Origin: Candidatus Solirubrobacter pratensis
Lineage (GTDB): Bacteria; Actinomycetota; Thermoleophilia; Solirubrobacterales; Solirubrobacteraceae
Direction: 5' to 3'
Assembly: GCF_000425945.1 (NCBI RefSeq)
Contig: NZ_KE384480.1
Coordinates: 62,001-126,000 of the forward strand
DNA: 64,000 nt
Part shown: positions 37,250 through 45,823 of the stretch, piece by piece
Layout: the number at the start of each line of letters is the position of its first letter
Position numbering within the stretch: position 1 is the first letter of the stretch
Notes under the pieces: model-generated
What the model saw: the letters and a program-made list of their open reading frames with translations, nothing else
Databases searched by the model: none
Told to the model about the DNA's origin: nothing
Made by a program: the position numbers and the translations under genes

Positions 37250-37567
37250 TTACTCGTCGAGCTCGGCCGACTCGAGCGCCAGTCCCAGCGCTCGCACGAT
37301 GTTGCCGGTGGCCGAGGCGACGCGCGCGGTACCGACGATAGGCGCGACCGCCGTCAGGACTCCCCGGACCTGCTCGACGTCGACGCCGGCCTCGGTGGCG
37401 GCGCCGAGGTTCATCAGATACGAGGCCGGCGGCGCATCCACGGCGACGAGCGCGGCGATGCGCGCCAGCATCAGCGTCGCCGGGTCCAAGCTGGACGCCT
37501 CGAACGACTGCGCGGTCATGCCGGCCAGCAAGTCGAGAACTGGTGTCTCGGAGGGTTCGACGGCCAT
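37250..37567 (-). CDS. Carboxymuconolactone-decarboxylase-like (AhpD fold) protein
   Basis: 105 residues; ATG 37567 with AAAGGAGG. All-helical with the family pattern LARIAALVAVDAPPASYLMN, ATEAGVDVEQVRGVLTAVAP and GTARVASATGNIVRALGLAL. The redox CxxC of AhpD is absent, so it is not a peroxidase reductase of that type. Small Cys-less members are common in actinobacteria and of unknown function. A motif-like sequence (GGCACCACCCACG) lies about 85 bases upstream. Confidence 0.8.
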   Translation of the reverse strand: MAVEPSETPVLDLLAGMTAQSFEASSLDPATLMLARIAALVAVDAPPASYLMNLGAATEAGVDVEQVRGVLTAVAPIVGTARVASATGNIVRALGLALESAELDE

Positions 37568-37749
37568 GGCGGCCTCCTTTCGGGTCGCACGGAACGCTCC
37601 TCGGTCACGCCCGCGGCGTCGTCATCCGATGTGGGTGAACGCGACCGTCATGGCGGCACCACCCACGTGGGGATGCGTGCCGCCTTGGCGGGCCGATCAC
37701 GCGGCCGGAGAATCCGATCGATATCGATCCCGCCTAGGGGAGCGCCCAC

Positions 37750-38163
37750 ATGCTGCTAGCCGCCGACTATCCCTTCCTCGACGTCCTCTGGACGATGATC
37801 ATCTTCTTCACGTGGGTGATCTGGATCTGGATGATCGTCATCATCTTCACCGACGTCTTCCGCCGGCGCGACATCGGCGGCTGGGCCAAGGCGGCCTGGT
37901 GCGTCCTGATGATCGTGCTCCCGTTCATCGGTGTGCTGGCGTATCTGATCGCCCAGCACGACGGCATCGCCGAGCGCAACCTCGAGCGCGCTCAGGTGTC
38001 GCAGCGTCAGTTCGACGACCACGTCAGGGCGGTCGCCGTTGATAACGGCGGCGGCGCCGGCGCGGCGACCGAGATCGCCAAGGCGCAGGAGCTGCTCGAG
38101 AAGGGCGCGATCGACCGGTCTGAGTTCCAGGCCATCAAGGAGCAGGCCCTCGCGGCTCATTGA
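37750..38163 (+). CDS. PLDc_N / SHOCT two-helix membrane protein
   Basis: 137 residues. Two membrane helices of the PLDc_N type (DVLWTMIIFFTWVIWIWMIV; AKAAWCVLMIVLPFIGVLAY) joined by FRRRDIGGWAK, then a cytoplasmic tail ending in SHOCT (AKAQELLEKGAIDRSEFQAI). Related to the small membrane protein at 40429-40671. The final codons form the left arm of the terminator hairpin. Confidence 0.9.
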   Translation: MLLAADYPFLDVLWTMIIFFTWVIWIWMIVIIFTDVFRRRDIGGWAKAAWCVLMIVLPFIGVLAYLIAQHDGIAERNLERAQVSQRQFDDHVRAVAVDNGGGAGAATEIAKAQELLEKGAIDRSEFQAIKEQALAAH

Positions 38164-38173
38164 GCCGCGAGGG
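38147..38173. terminator. Bidirectional terminator overlapping a stop codon
   Basis: CCCTCGCGGCTCA and its complement TGAGCCGCGAGGG form a near-perfect hairpin spanning the last codons and stop (38161-38163) of the SHOCT gene. It faces the end of the convergent operon at 38190, so it can serve both. Confidence 0.75.
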
Positions 38174-38189
38174 GCCGGCGACGCTCGCG

Positions 38190-39641
38190 TCAGCTTTGCG
38201 TCGCCGGCAGCTGATCGGCGTCGGACGGCTGCTGCCCGTTGCGCAGGATGCGCTCCTTCTCCGCGCGGAGCTCGTCGTCGTTGAGCACTCCCGCCTGGCG
38301 CAGCCGGCCGAGCCGCTCGAGCTCCTCCAGCCGGGCGTCGCCCGACGATGACGACGAGGAGGAGAACCGGCTCGCGGCGGACTCTCGCCCTGCGGCCAGC
38401 GCGCTCGAGCTCGACTGCACTGCGCGCGACGCCGTCTCCCGGGCGGTCGCGCCGCGCCGGCGGCTGGCCGTCCAGAAGCGCTCCCAGCGCTCACGTCGCC
38501 GGCGCGCCGCGGCTTCGCGCGTCGCCGTCGGGAACTCGCGGATGACCTGGCGCCGCAGGCCTTCGACGCCGGCCGCCAGCAGCGCGATCAGGATCAGGAG
38601 CATCGGCGCGTTGCGCCATGCCGGCGTCGGCTCCCACCAGATCAAGCCCGCGACCACGAGGGCCAGCGCGGCGTAGGCGATCGCCGGCGACCGCAGGTAC
38701 GGCGCGACGACACGGCGGACCGCGGTCGCCCAGGCGGTGGGGCCCGCAACCCATGCGCCCAGCACGATCACGGCGCCGTAGATGAGCGTCGCCACGGCGA
38801 TCTCGACGAGTAGCGCGGTCGCGATGGTCCAGACCTCGCGGATCGCCGGCTCGGCCGCGGCAGTCTTCGAGAGCGAGCCGACGACCTGGTCGCCCGCCAC
38901 CAGGCGCACGAGCAGCGCGGCGGCGCCCGCGGCGATGAATCCGATGCCATACGCGCGCACCGCCCGCCGCCGCCACCCGGGGGCGACCGCGATCGCCGCC
39001 GCGAACAGCCCCAGCGAAGCGACGATCAGCACGACCGGAAGCGGCCGCAGGATGCGGACCGCCCGCTGCGCCGACTCGAGCTGCCGGGACTGGAACAGCG
39101 TGATGCGCGTCGCGCTGGCAGGAAGCACCTTGCGCAGGCGGCCGCCGACGCCGGTCTGCTGCTGAAGCTGCGCGAGCAGCTGTCTCAAGTCGAGTACCAC
39201 CCGCCCGTGGTCGGTGGAGACGGTGCTGCCCCCTCCCGCGAGGACCGCGAGGAGCTGCTCGTGAGCCGTGCGGTTGGCATCCGCCCAGCGCGCCTGTACG
39301 TCGGGGCGCACGAGCGCCTTGCGGGCCGTCTTCTCGACCTGCGTCCGGAGCGCGTTCGCGACCGGTCCGGCGAGCGCGTCGGCGCGTGGCGGAAGCACGT
39401 TGCGGAGCGCCTGCTGCACATCGACGCTCGCGAACAGCTCGTCGGTCAGCCGCGCGGCGACCTGGTCGCGGATGACGGGCTGCTCGAGCAGCTGGGTGCT
39501 CGTACGCGTCCAGTTGTCCGTGTTGAGCACCTGCCGGTTGACCCAGATCGCGAAGATCGCCAGGAACGCGAGCATCGATGCGACGACGATCAGCGTCACG
39601 GCGAGCGCCTGGCGCCGGCGCTGTGGGGGCTGGCCGGTCAT
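38190..39641 (-). CDS. Multi-pass membrane protein with C-terminal SHOCT
   Basis: 483 residues. N-terminal membrane helix (LAVTLIVVASMLAFLAIFAI), a long extracytoplasmic region (about 35-190), three to five further helices (PLPVVLIVASLGLFAAAIAV, AYGIGFIAAGAAALLVRLVA, LLVEIAVATLIYGAVIVLGA), then a basic/serine-rich tail and a SHOCT domain (LEELERLGRLRQAGVLNDDE). I do not know a functional family. Its start overlaps the CYTH gene stop by four bases, so it is the last gene of a three-gene operon. Confidence 0.8.
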   Translation of the reverse strand: MTGQPPQRRRQALAVTLIVVASMLAFLAIFAIWVNRQVLNTDNWTRTSTQLLEQPVIRDQVAARLTDELFASVDVQQALRNVLPPRADALAGPVANALRTQVEKTARKALVRPDVQARWADANRTAHEQLLAVLAGGGSTVSTDHGRVVLDLRQLLAQLQQQTGVGGRLRKVLPASATRITLFQSRQLESAQRAVRILRPLPVVLIVASLGLFAAAIAVAPGWRRRAVRAYGIGFIAAGAAALLVRLVAGDQVVGSLSKTAAAEPAIREVWTIATALLVEIAVATLIYGAVIVLGAWVAGPTAWATAVRRVVAPYLRSPAIAYAALALVVAGLIWWEPTPAWRNAPMLLILIALLAAGVEGLRRQVIREFPTATREAAARRRRERWERFWTASRRRGATARETASRAVQSSSSALAAGRESAASRFSSSSSSSGDARLEELERLGRLRQAGVLNDDELRAEKERILRNGQQPSDADQLPATQS

Positions 39642-40420
39642 GTCGCCGCCCCCGCTCGCGCCGCGAAGAAATCAAGTGCGCGGCGCGTCTTGGTCTCCTG
39701 CGCGCCGCTGAGGTCGATGCCGTACTGCGTGAGGCAGGCCCTGGTCTCGGCCGCTGTGCGGAAGGCCTCTTCGGGAGGGCACTTGGTCGAGAGCTCAAGG
39801 ATGCGGGAGTCATCGGGGTAGAGCCACACCTCCGCAACCAGCCGGCGTCCGAGGCGCTCCGGCACGAGTCGCAGCTTCAACACGAGGATCGGGCCCAGGA
39901 CCACGAGGTCGTCGAGCTCGAGCCCGTCGGGCGCGTGCGCGCGGAAGAACGCCCGCTGCTCCTTGGAGAACAGCTTGTGGACGGGCGCCTGGCCGTCGGC
40001 GACGGTCTTGACCAACCCCGTGGTCGGCCGGCCCTTGAACGACGCCGAGCACACGAAGCCGCCGGGGAGCGCGTCGAGCTCGACGTTGAAGCCCGCCGAC
40101 CGCCGCAGGGCGACGGAAAGCTCCTCCGGCAGGACCGGCCGCAGCTTCACCACGGAGTCGTCGCCCTTGCGCTGGGTTCGGCGCCCGCGCACCACGAGAC
40201 CGGCGCGGTCGAGCGCGAGGTCAGGCGTGTCGAAGAAGAAGACCTGGCGGATCTGGGCGTCGATCGGGTCCATCCCCAGCACCTGGACAGCGGAGCGCTG
40301 GTCGGACTCGGGGACGGTCAGCTTGAGCTCGACGCTGTCGGATCCGGAGAGCAGCTCGAGGAACCGGGGAAGATCGGCGTCGCCGATGCGCGGCGCGCGA
40401 TCGAGGCTGGAGGATGCCAT
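39638..40420 (-). CDS. CYTH-like (triphosphate tunnel) protein
   Basis: 260 residues. CYTH proteins bind triphosphates through an E-x-E-x-K motif and include class IV adenylate cyclases and triphosphatases. Here the motif strand is SVELKLTVPE (about residue 29), with the first Glu replaced by Ser. Further strands carry many basic and acidic residues (LVVRGRRTQRKGDDSVVKLR, VLKLRLVPERLGRRLVAEVW). The Asp/Arg content fits a tunnel fold, but activity is uncertain. It lies 8 bases after the PLDc_N gene and overlaps the next gene. Confidence 0.75.
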   Translation of the reverse strand: MASSSLDRAPRIGDADLPRFLELLSGSDSVELKLTVPESDQRSAVQVLGMDPIDAQIRQVFFFDTPDLALDRAGLVVRGRRTQRKGDDSVVKLRPVLPEELSVALRRSAGFNVELDALPGGFVCSASFKGRPTTGLVKTVADGQAPVHKLFSKEQRAFFRAHAPDGLELDDLVVLGPILVLKLRLVPERLGRRLVAEVWLYPDDSRILELSTKCPPEEAFRTAAETRACLTQYGIDLSGAQETKTRRALDFFAARAGAAT

Positions 40421-40428
40421 GGCGCGCT

Positions 40429-40671
40429 CTACAGCTGCTCGCCGCGCGTGCGGTGCAGGTCAGCGTTGGCGAGGTGGGTCCTCTCGGCTTGGCCGGGCGG
40501 CGTGGGGCGGACGACCCAGTACACCAGCGACCCCAGCAGCGGCAGGATCACCACGAGCGTGATCCAGCCGGCCTTGGCCCAGCCTGAGTAGCTGCGCTGC
40601 GCGATGTCCACGACGGTCGTGATCGCGAGCACGACGAGGACCGCGGACACGAAGATCCAAAGGACGGTCAT
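40429..40671 (-). CDS. Small PLDc_N-type two-helix membrane protein
   Basis: 80 residues from ATG 40671. Two membrane helices (VLWIFVSAVLVVLAITTVVD; WAKAGWITLVVILPLLGSLV) separated by YSGWAK, the PLDc_N pattern, and a short polar tail. First gene of the minus-strand operon with the CYTH and membrane-SHOCT genes. A motif copy (40733-40750) lies between it and the divergent DUF7144 gene. Confidence 0.85.
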   Translation of the reverse strand: MTVLWIFVSAVLVVLAITTVVDIAQRSYSGWAKAGWITLVVILPLLGSLVYWVVRPTPPGQAERTHLANADLHRTRGEQL

Positions 40672-40732
40672 GGATTCATGCTGCGCCCGCGGTTTGGCGG
40701 CGGCAATGAGACGTGCCGGTGTGCGGACGGGA

Positions 40733-40750
40733 TACGCGCACCCACCACGA
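40733..40750. promoter_or_regulatory. ACGCGCACCCACCACGAC motif, divergent region
   Basis: A spaced variant of the GCGCACCACC motif between the PLDc_N gene (minus) and the DUF7144-like gene (plus). GGTGTGCG lies just before it (40718-40725). The regulatory role is inferred from recurrence. Confidence 0.3.
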
Positions 40751-40821
40751 CGCATGCGTCCGCCCTTGGCCGCGCGCGGCGGACTCGCGATCGTGACGCG
40801 AACCGAGCGAAAGGAGCAAAG

Positions 40822-41235
40822 ATGGCAACGACACAAGGCAGCCCGCGTATCGCCGTCGAGACTCAGACCGGTCAAGGCTGGTTGACGTATGCCGGCATCC
40901 TGGTGCTGATCGGGGGCGTTCTCAACGTCATCTGGGGCATCGCCGCGATCGGCAAGGCCCACTTCTTCGTCGCCAACGCGAACTACGTCATCAGCGACCT
41001 CAACCTCTGGGGCTGGATCGCCCTCGTCATCGGCGCCGGGATGATCTTCGCAAGCCTGGGCATCTTCAACCGGCGGCAGTGGGCCGTCTGGACCGGCATC
41101 GTCTTCATCACCTTGAACGCGATCTCGCAGATGCTGTCGATCCCCGCCTACCCGTGGTGGTCGCTCGCGCTCTTCGCGCTCGACATGGTCGCGGTCTACG
41201 GGCTCGTCGCCTACGGCGTCCGCTACAACGACTGA
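40822..41235 (+). CDS. DUF7144-like four-helix membrane protein
   Basis: 137 residues; AAAGGAG before the ATG. Four membrane helices: LTYAGILVLIGGVLNVIWGI, LWGWIALVIGAGMIFASLGI, AVWTGIVFITLNAISQMLSI and SLALFALDMVAVYGLVAYGV. This is the pattern of a small actinobacterial membrane family now called DUF7144. Function unknown. It precedes the MFS gene by 33 bases on the same strand. Confidence 0.85.
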   Translation: MATTQGSPRIAVETQTGQGWLTYAGILVLIGGVLNVIWGIAAIGKAHFFVANANYVISDLNLWGWIALVIGAGMIFASLGIFNRRQWAVWTGIVFITLNAISQMLSIPAYPWWSLALFALDMVAVYGLVAYGVRYND

Positions 41236-41268
41236 CGGCTGCTCGCTCCCACCCGAGACCGGCCGGCG

Positions 41269-42867
41269 ATGACCGCACAAGGGGACGCACTCGCGCCTGC
41301 GGAGGCGGCCGGCACTCCCCGGCTCGCGATCCTGCTCGCGATGGCGATGTTCGTGCTCGTCGTCGACACGTCGCTGATGAACGTCTCGATCTCCGCGGTG
41401 ACGCGGGATCTCGACACGACCGTCAGCGGCGTGCAATCGGCGATCGCGCTCGAGGCGCTGGTGTCGGCCGCGTTCATCCTGACGGGGAGCAAGATCGGCG
41501 ATCTCTTCGGCCGCAAGCGGGCCTATGTGCTGGGCCTGCTCGGATACGCGGTCGGCGCGCTGGCGATGGCGCTCGCTCAGAGCTTGACCGTGATCATCAT
41601 CTTCTGGGCGATCGTGGGCGGGCTCGGCGCGTCCCTGCTGCTGCCGTCGATGCAATCGCTCATCCACGGCAATTTCGAGGGCCCGGCGCAGAGGAAGGTC
41701 TACGCGATGGTCGGGGCCGCGGCCGCGATCGCAGCCGCGGTCGGTCCACTGCTCGGGGGCTTCATCACCACGTATCTCTCGTGGCGCGTCGCGTTCGTGC
41801 TCGAAGCCGCCGTGATCGCGATCGTGCTGTCCGGCGCCAACCTCGTCCGCGACGTGCCCTACACGGGACCACGGCGCGTGGACCCGGTGGGGGCAGTGCT
41901 CTCGATCGTCGGCATGGGCGGCGTCGTGCTCGGCATCCTGGTGTGGCAGGAAGGCGGCGAAGCCGTGGGAGCGCTGATCGTGATCGGTGCGGCGGCGCTG
42001 GCCCTGCTCGTCACGTGGCTGAAGCGGCGCAAGCGCGAAGGCAAGCCGACGCTGCTGGATCCGGACCTCTTCGCCTCCCGCTACTTCCGGCTCGGCGTCT
42101 CGCAGCAGATGCTGCAGCAGATCGCGCTCGGCGGCTTGATGATCGCGCTTCCGATCTACCTGCAGATGGTGCTCGAGTACGACGCCATGGAGGCCGGCCT
42201 CTCGCTCGCCCCGCTGTCGCTCACGATGTTCGCGATCGCGCTCCTGGCCGGGAGGAAGGCGGGCAAGCGGCGTCCCAGCAGCATCATCCGGGGCGGATTC
42301 GCGCTCGTCACGCTCGGGGTCCTCGCGCTGATCGCGACCGTGCCGCGGGCCGACTCCGGCTGGTACCTCCTGATTCCCCTCGTGATCGCGGGAGCCGGGC
42401 TGGGCCTGCTGGTGTCCCAGCTCAACAACTACACGCTGTCGCCGATCTCGGACGAGCGCGTCAGCGAGGCCGCCGGCGTCAACTCCGCGGCTGGGTCGTT
42501 CGGGCTGTCGTTCGGCCTGGCCTTCGCGGGAGCGATCATGCTCGCGACGCTCTCGATCGCGTTCACGAACAAAGCGCAGGCCAGTGACGTCCTTCCCCAG
42601 GCCGAGCAGCAGCGCGTCGCGCATGTGCTCGAGCACGACGCCCAGGTCATGAGCAACACGCAACTCGAAGAGCAGCTCGCCGGCCAGCCCGAGGAGATCC
42701 AGGACGAGATCGTCCGGATCAACACCGACGCCAGGCCGCTCGCCCTTCAAGTCGCGCTCGTGATCCCGCTCCTCGCCGCGCTCGCCGGGCTCTTGAACTC
42801 CTTCCGCATGGTGCGCCTGCCGGACCCCGAGAGGTCCGGCTCGGGCGACGCCATGGCCGTCGTCTGA
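41269..42867 (+). CDS. DHA2-family MFS drug/H+ antiporter
   Basis: 532 residues, about 14 membrane helices. Typical DHA2 features: ILLAMAMFVLVVDTSLMNVS in helix 1 with its Asp, the loop 2-3 motif GSKIGDLFGRKRAYVLG, and VGAAAAIAAAVGPLLGGFI (antiporter motif C). A late extracytoplasmic insert (VAHVLEHDAQVMSNTQLEEQ) separates the last helices. Likely a multidrug or metabolite exporter; the substrate cannot be told. Confidence 0.92.
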   Translation: MTAQGDALAPAEAAGTPRLAILLAMAMFVLVVDTSLMNVSISAVTRDLDTTVSGVQSAIALEALVSAAFILTGSKIGDLFGRKRAYVLGLLGYAVGALAMALAQSLTVIIIFWAIVGGLGASLLLPSMQSLIHGNFEGPAQRKVYAMVGAAAAIAAAVGPLLGGFITTYLSWRVAFVLEAAVIAIVLSGANLVRDVPYTGPRRVDPVGAVLSIVGMGGVVLGILVWQEGGEAVGALIVIGAAALALLVTWLKRRKREGKPTLLDPDLFASRYFRLGVSQQMLQQIALGGLMIALPIYLQMVLEYDAMEAGLSLAPLSLTMFAIALLAGRKAGKRRPSSIIRGGFALVTLGVLALIATVPRADSGWYLLIPLVIAGAGLGLLVSQLNNYTLSPISDERVSEAAGVNSAAGSFGLSFGLAFAGAIMLATLSIAFTNKAQASDVLPQAEQQRVAHVLEHDAQVMSNTQLEEQLAGQPEEIQDEIVRINTDARPLALQVALVIPLLAALAGLLNSFRMVRLPDPERSGSGDAMAVV

Positions 42868-42907
42868 TCACCACTCGTCTTCGGTTCGGTGGGTGTGCCG
42901 GCGCGCA

Positions 42908-43423
42908 TCAGTGCAGCAGCGCCTTCACCGCAATCAACGCGCCTCCGATCGCGCCCACCGCCGACGCGTGCAGCAGCGCTGCGCCGCTCCCCGACCCGGC
43001 GAGCCGCGACGCGAGGAACCCGTACGCGCAGATCAGTGCCAATCCGGTCCACTTCGCCAGCGTGAACGCCGCCTGGAGCTCGATCACGCCGGCGGCGGCG
43101 AGCAGGAAGAACAGCGCGGGAAAGCCGGCGCCGAACGTGACGGGGACGGCCTCGGCCGCCAGCCTGCGGACCTCCGCGCGCCCGATATGCCGCCGCTCGC
43201 GCGCCTCCGTGCCGACGAACTCGCTGTACACCTCCGCCAGGCCGACCGCCAGCGCGGTCGCGATCACCGCGCCTAGAGTCTGGCCGGCGGTCGGGGGATG
43301 CCGCTCGAGCGCGACCACCAGCGCCAGCCCGAGGACCGCCCCGTAGATGACCCGCGCGACGTCGCGGGATCCCAGATGGGCCTCGAGGGCCCGGACGTGC
43401 GGCGGCGGATGTCGGTTGTGCAT
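42908..43423 (-). CDS. Membrane protein, VIT-like
   Basis: 171 residues from ATG 43423. A His/Arg-rich N-terminus (MHNRHPPPHVRALEAHLGSR) precedes four to five membrane helices (VIYGAVLGLALVVALE, AVIATALAVGLAEVYSEFVG, GFPALFFLLAAAGVIELQAA). The Glu-containing helix AEVYSEFVG recalls VIT/CCC1 transporters, but the metal-binding loop is not evident. Its upstream region carries GGTGTGCGCACG (43538-43549). Confidence 0.7.
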   Translation of the reverse strand: MHNRHPPPHVRALEAHLGSRDVARVIYGAVLGLALVVALERHPPTAGQTLGAVIATALAVGLAEVYSEFVGTEARERRHIGRAEVRRLAAEAVPVTFGAGFPALFFLLAAAGVIELQAAFTLAKWTGLALICAYGFLASRLAGSGSGAALLHASAVGAIGGALIAVKALLH

Positions 43424-43537
43424 GGCGGATCTCGACCTTGCCGTCCTCGACACGTACAGCGTGTCGCTCAGGTCGCTCCCGAGAGCGTCACGGCCGCATC
43501 GGCGCGGAGCAAGGAAGCGCGCCCGTTGGCGCGTCGG

Positions 43538-43549
43538 GTGTGCGCACGT
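43538..43549. promoter_or_regulatory. GGTGTGCGCACG palindrome variant
   Basis: One mismatch from a palindrome of the GGTGYGCRCACC type, 115 bases upstream of the VIT-like membrane gene and just before the end of pqqB. It marks the right edge of the motif-bearing island. Confidence 0.35.
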
Positions 43550-43558
43550 CACACGATC

Positions 43559-44455
43559 TCACAGCTCCACCTCCAGCCCGTCGTACGCCACCTCGGCTCC
43601 GGCGCGCAGGACCGCCTCGCGCTGCGGCGAGCGCTCGAGGAGCACCGGATTCGTGTTGTTGACATGGACGAGGATCACTCGCGGGCGCTCGAGCCGCGAG
43701 AACGCCTCCAATGTCCCTCCGGGGCCGGAGAGCGGCACGTGGCCCATCTGCCGCGCCGTGCGCTCGGAGATCCCCAGGCGCACGAGCTCGTCGTCGCGCC
43801 AGAACGTGCCGTCGACGAGTGCCACGTCGCTCGCGGCGAGGCGGCCGAGCACATCGTCATCGAGCCGCGCGAGGCCCGGCAGGTACGTGAGCACGCCGCC
43901 GGTCGAGCGGTCGTGGAACACGAATCCGCTGGCCTCGACGTCGGCTCCGGCCCCGGCCAGGTAGCGCGGCGCGTCGCCGCCGACCGCGAACGACTCGACC
44001 TCGAGCGAGGACCCGTCGATCACGAGCGAGTCCCCCGGATCGAGCCTTCGCCAGTCGACGCCGCAGTAGCGGGCGAGCATCGGCAGCACCGGATAGCCGT
44101 CGGTCAGGGCACGGCGGACCGCGTCGCTCCCGTACGCCCGGATCGCCGTCGAGGACTCGCGCATGAGCAGCAGGCCCGCCGTGTGGTCGATCTCCGCATC
44201 CGTCAAGAGGATCCCGGCCACCGGCGCGGCGCGCACGCCGTTCGCGGGCTCGGCTGCGAGCGGCTCCAGCTGCTGGCGGAGGTCCGGCGCGGCGTTGGCC
44301 AAGAACCACGGACCCACCGCCCCGCGGATCGCGAGCGACGACTGCGTTCGAGGACGTGCGGCGGTTCCCGTGCGGGCCGCCTCGCACGTCTCGCAGCGGC
44401 AGTTCCACTGCGGGAACCCGCCACCGGCGGCGGAACCGAGAATCCGAGCGCGCAC
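43559..44455 (-). CDS. pqqB: PQQ biosynthesis protein PqqB
   Basis: 298 residues from GTG 44455. Metallo-beta-lactamase-fold protein needed for PQQ assembly (oxygenation of the cross-linked precursor has been proposed). It has the PqqB opening VRARILGSAAGGGFPQWNCR with the Cys pair CRCETC, metal-ligand region LLTDAEIDHTAGLLLMRES, DVALVDGTFWRDDEL, and VILVHVNNTNPVL near the end. Last gene of the operon, 23 bases after pqqE. Confidence 0.93.
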   Translation of the reverse strand: MRARILGSAAGGGFPQWNCRCETCEAARTGTAARPRTQSSLAIRGAVGPWFLANAAPDLRQQLEPLAAEPANGVRAAPVAGILLTDAEIDHTAGLLLMRESSTAIRAYGSDAVRRALTDGYPVLPMLARYCGVDWRRLDPGDSLVIDGSSLEVESFAVGGDAPRYLAGAGADVEASGFVFHDRSTGGVLTYLPGLARLDDDVLGRLAASDVALVDGTFWRDDELVRLGISERTARQMGHVPLSGPGGTLEAFSRLERPRVILVHVNNTNPVLLERSPQREAVLRAGAEVAYDGLEVEL

Positions 44456-44478
44456 GTCCGAACGACCTGAGCCTCGCC

Positions 44479-45573
44479 TCAGACGCGCGCCGGCCGCCGC
44501 GTCGTCCGGTATCTGAAGGCATCGGCCTGTGCCGGCTCGCGGGCAGCGACGATGGCGCCGTGATGCGGCGAGAACCGGCAGACCGGATCGGTCGCCGCGG
44601 CGTCGCCGGTGAAGCGGAGCGCCTGGCAGCGGCAGCCGCCCCAGTCCTCCTCCTGGCGCCCGAGCGGACATGACCGGCACGGCTCCTGCATCCAGCCGGT
44701 GTCGCGGAAGCGGTTGAACGCGTCCGCCTCGTGCCAGATCCAGTCGAGTGAGCGATCGCGTGCGTTGGGGAACGTGAGTCCGGGGATCGTCGATGCCGCG
44801 TGGCAGGGGAGGACCTCGCCGTCCGGCGCGACGACCATCGTGGTCCGCCCCCAGCCGCCCATGCACGGCTTCGGCAGCTCCTCGAAGTAGTCCGGGAGCA
44901 CCCAGAGGACGGTGATCCTCGGGCCGACGCGCGCGCGGAAGCGCCTCACCGCCTCCTCGGCGCGGTCGAGCTGCGCGCGCATGGGGACGAGCGCCTGCTG
45001 GTTCACGACCGCCCACCCGTAGTACTGCGTGTTCGCGAGCTCGAGGCGCTGGGCGTCGAGCTCCTCCGCGAGCCGGAGAACCTCGTCGATCCGGTCGAGG
45101 TTCTGGCGATGCAGCACGCAGTTGATCGTGAGCGGGAACGCCAGCTCACGCGCCGCGCGCGCGGCCGCGATCTTCTTCTCGAACGAGCGCACGCCGGCGA
45201 TCCGGTCGTTCTCCTGCGGGTCAGGGCTCTGGATCGAGACCTGGATGTGGTCGAGCCCTGCCTCCTTCAGGCGCACGGCGCGCTGGCGCGTCAGCAGCGT
45301 GCCCGCCGTCACGAGGGTCGAGTACAGGCCGGCCGCGCGCCCGGCGGCCACGAGCTCGTCCAGATCGCGGCGCACCATCGGCTCGCCGCCGGTCAGCGCG
45401 AGCTGGAGCACGCCGAGCGCTCGCGCTTCGCGAAAGACGCGCTGCCACTGCTCGGTCTCGAGCTCGTCGCGGTAGCGGTCGCCGCGGATCGCGACGGGAT
45501 TCGAGCAGTACGGGCAGTGCAACGGGCAGCGGTACGAAAGCTCCGCGACGAGCGTGTATGGCCTAGGCGGCAT
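44479..45573 (-). CDS. pqqE: PQQ biosynthesis radical SAM enzyme PqqE
   Basis: 364 residues from ATG 45573. It forms the Glu-Tyr carbon-carbon bond in PqqA. The radical SAM cluster motif CPLHCPYC lies near residue 17, then ALTGGEPMVRRDL. The SPASM cluster Cys lie at CMGGWG, VLPCHAAST, CRSCPLG, GGCRC and DPVCRF. Its start overlaps pqqD by 11 bases, as expected since PqqD presents the peptide to PqqE. Confidence 0.96.
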   Translation of the reverse strand: MPPRPYTLVAELSYRCPLHCPYCSNPVAIRGDRYRDELETEQWQRVFREARALGVLQLALTGGEPMVRRDLDELVAAGRAAGLYSTLVTAGTLLTRQRAVRLKEAGLDHIQVSIQSPDPQENDRIAGVRSFEKKIAAARAARELAFPLTINCVLHRQNLDRIDEVLRLAEELDAQRLELANTQYYGWAVVNQQALVPMRAQLDRAEEAVRRFRARVGPRITVLWVLPDYFEELPKPCMGGWGRTTMVVAPDGEVLPCHAASTIPGLTFPNARDRSLDWIWHEADAFNRFRDTGWMQEPCRSCPLGRQEEDWGGCRCQALRFTGDAAATDPVCRFSPHHGAIVAAREPAQADAFRYRTTRRPARV

Positions 45574-45823
45574 CGACCACCAGCCCGTGCTCGACCATCC
45601 CCCCGAGCAGCTCACGCACGTCCTCGGTGACGTCCGCGCCGGAGTAGCGCTGCGAGAGAACGGCGGCGATCTCCTCGGGCGAGCGGCCGCCGTCACACAG
45701 CTCGAGCACGTGTGCCGCCGTCTCGTTCAGGCGCACGGCGCCCTCCGGAACGAGCAGGACGTGCTCCTCGCGCACGTCGTCGTACTGGAGGCGAGCGCCG
45801 TCGACGAGCCGAGGGCGGTTCAC
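45563..45823 (-). CDS. pqqD: PQQ biosynthesis peptide chaperone PqqD
   Basis: 86 residues from GTG 45823. The RiPP recognition-element fold binds the PqqA leader; visible are VLLVPEGAVRLNETAAHVLE, LCDGGRSPEEIAAVLSQRYS and DVTEDVRELLGGMVEHGLV, matching PqqD throughout. It overlaps pqqC upstream by four bases (GTGA) and pqqE downstream. Confidence 0.94.
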   Translation of the reverse strand: MNRPRLVDGARLQYDDVREEHVLLVPEGAVRLNETAAHVLELCDGGRSPEEIAAVLSQRYSGADVTEDVRELLGGMVEHGLVVDAA

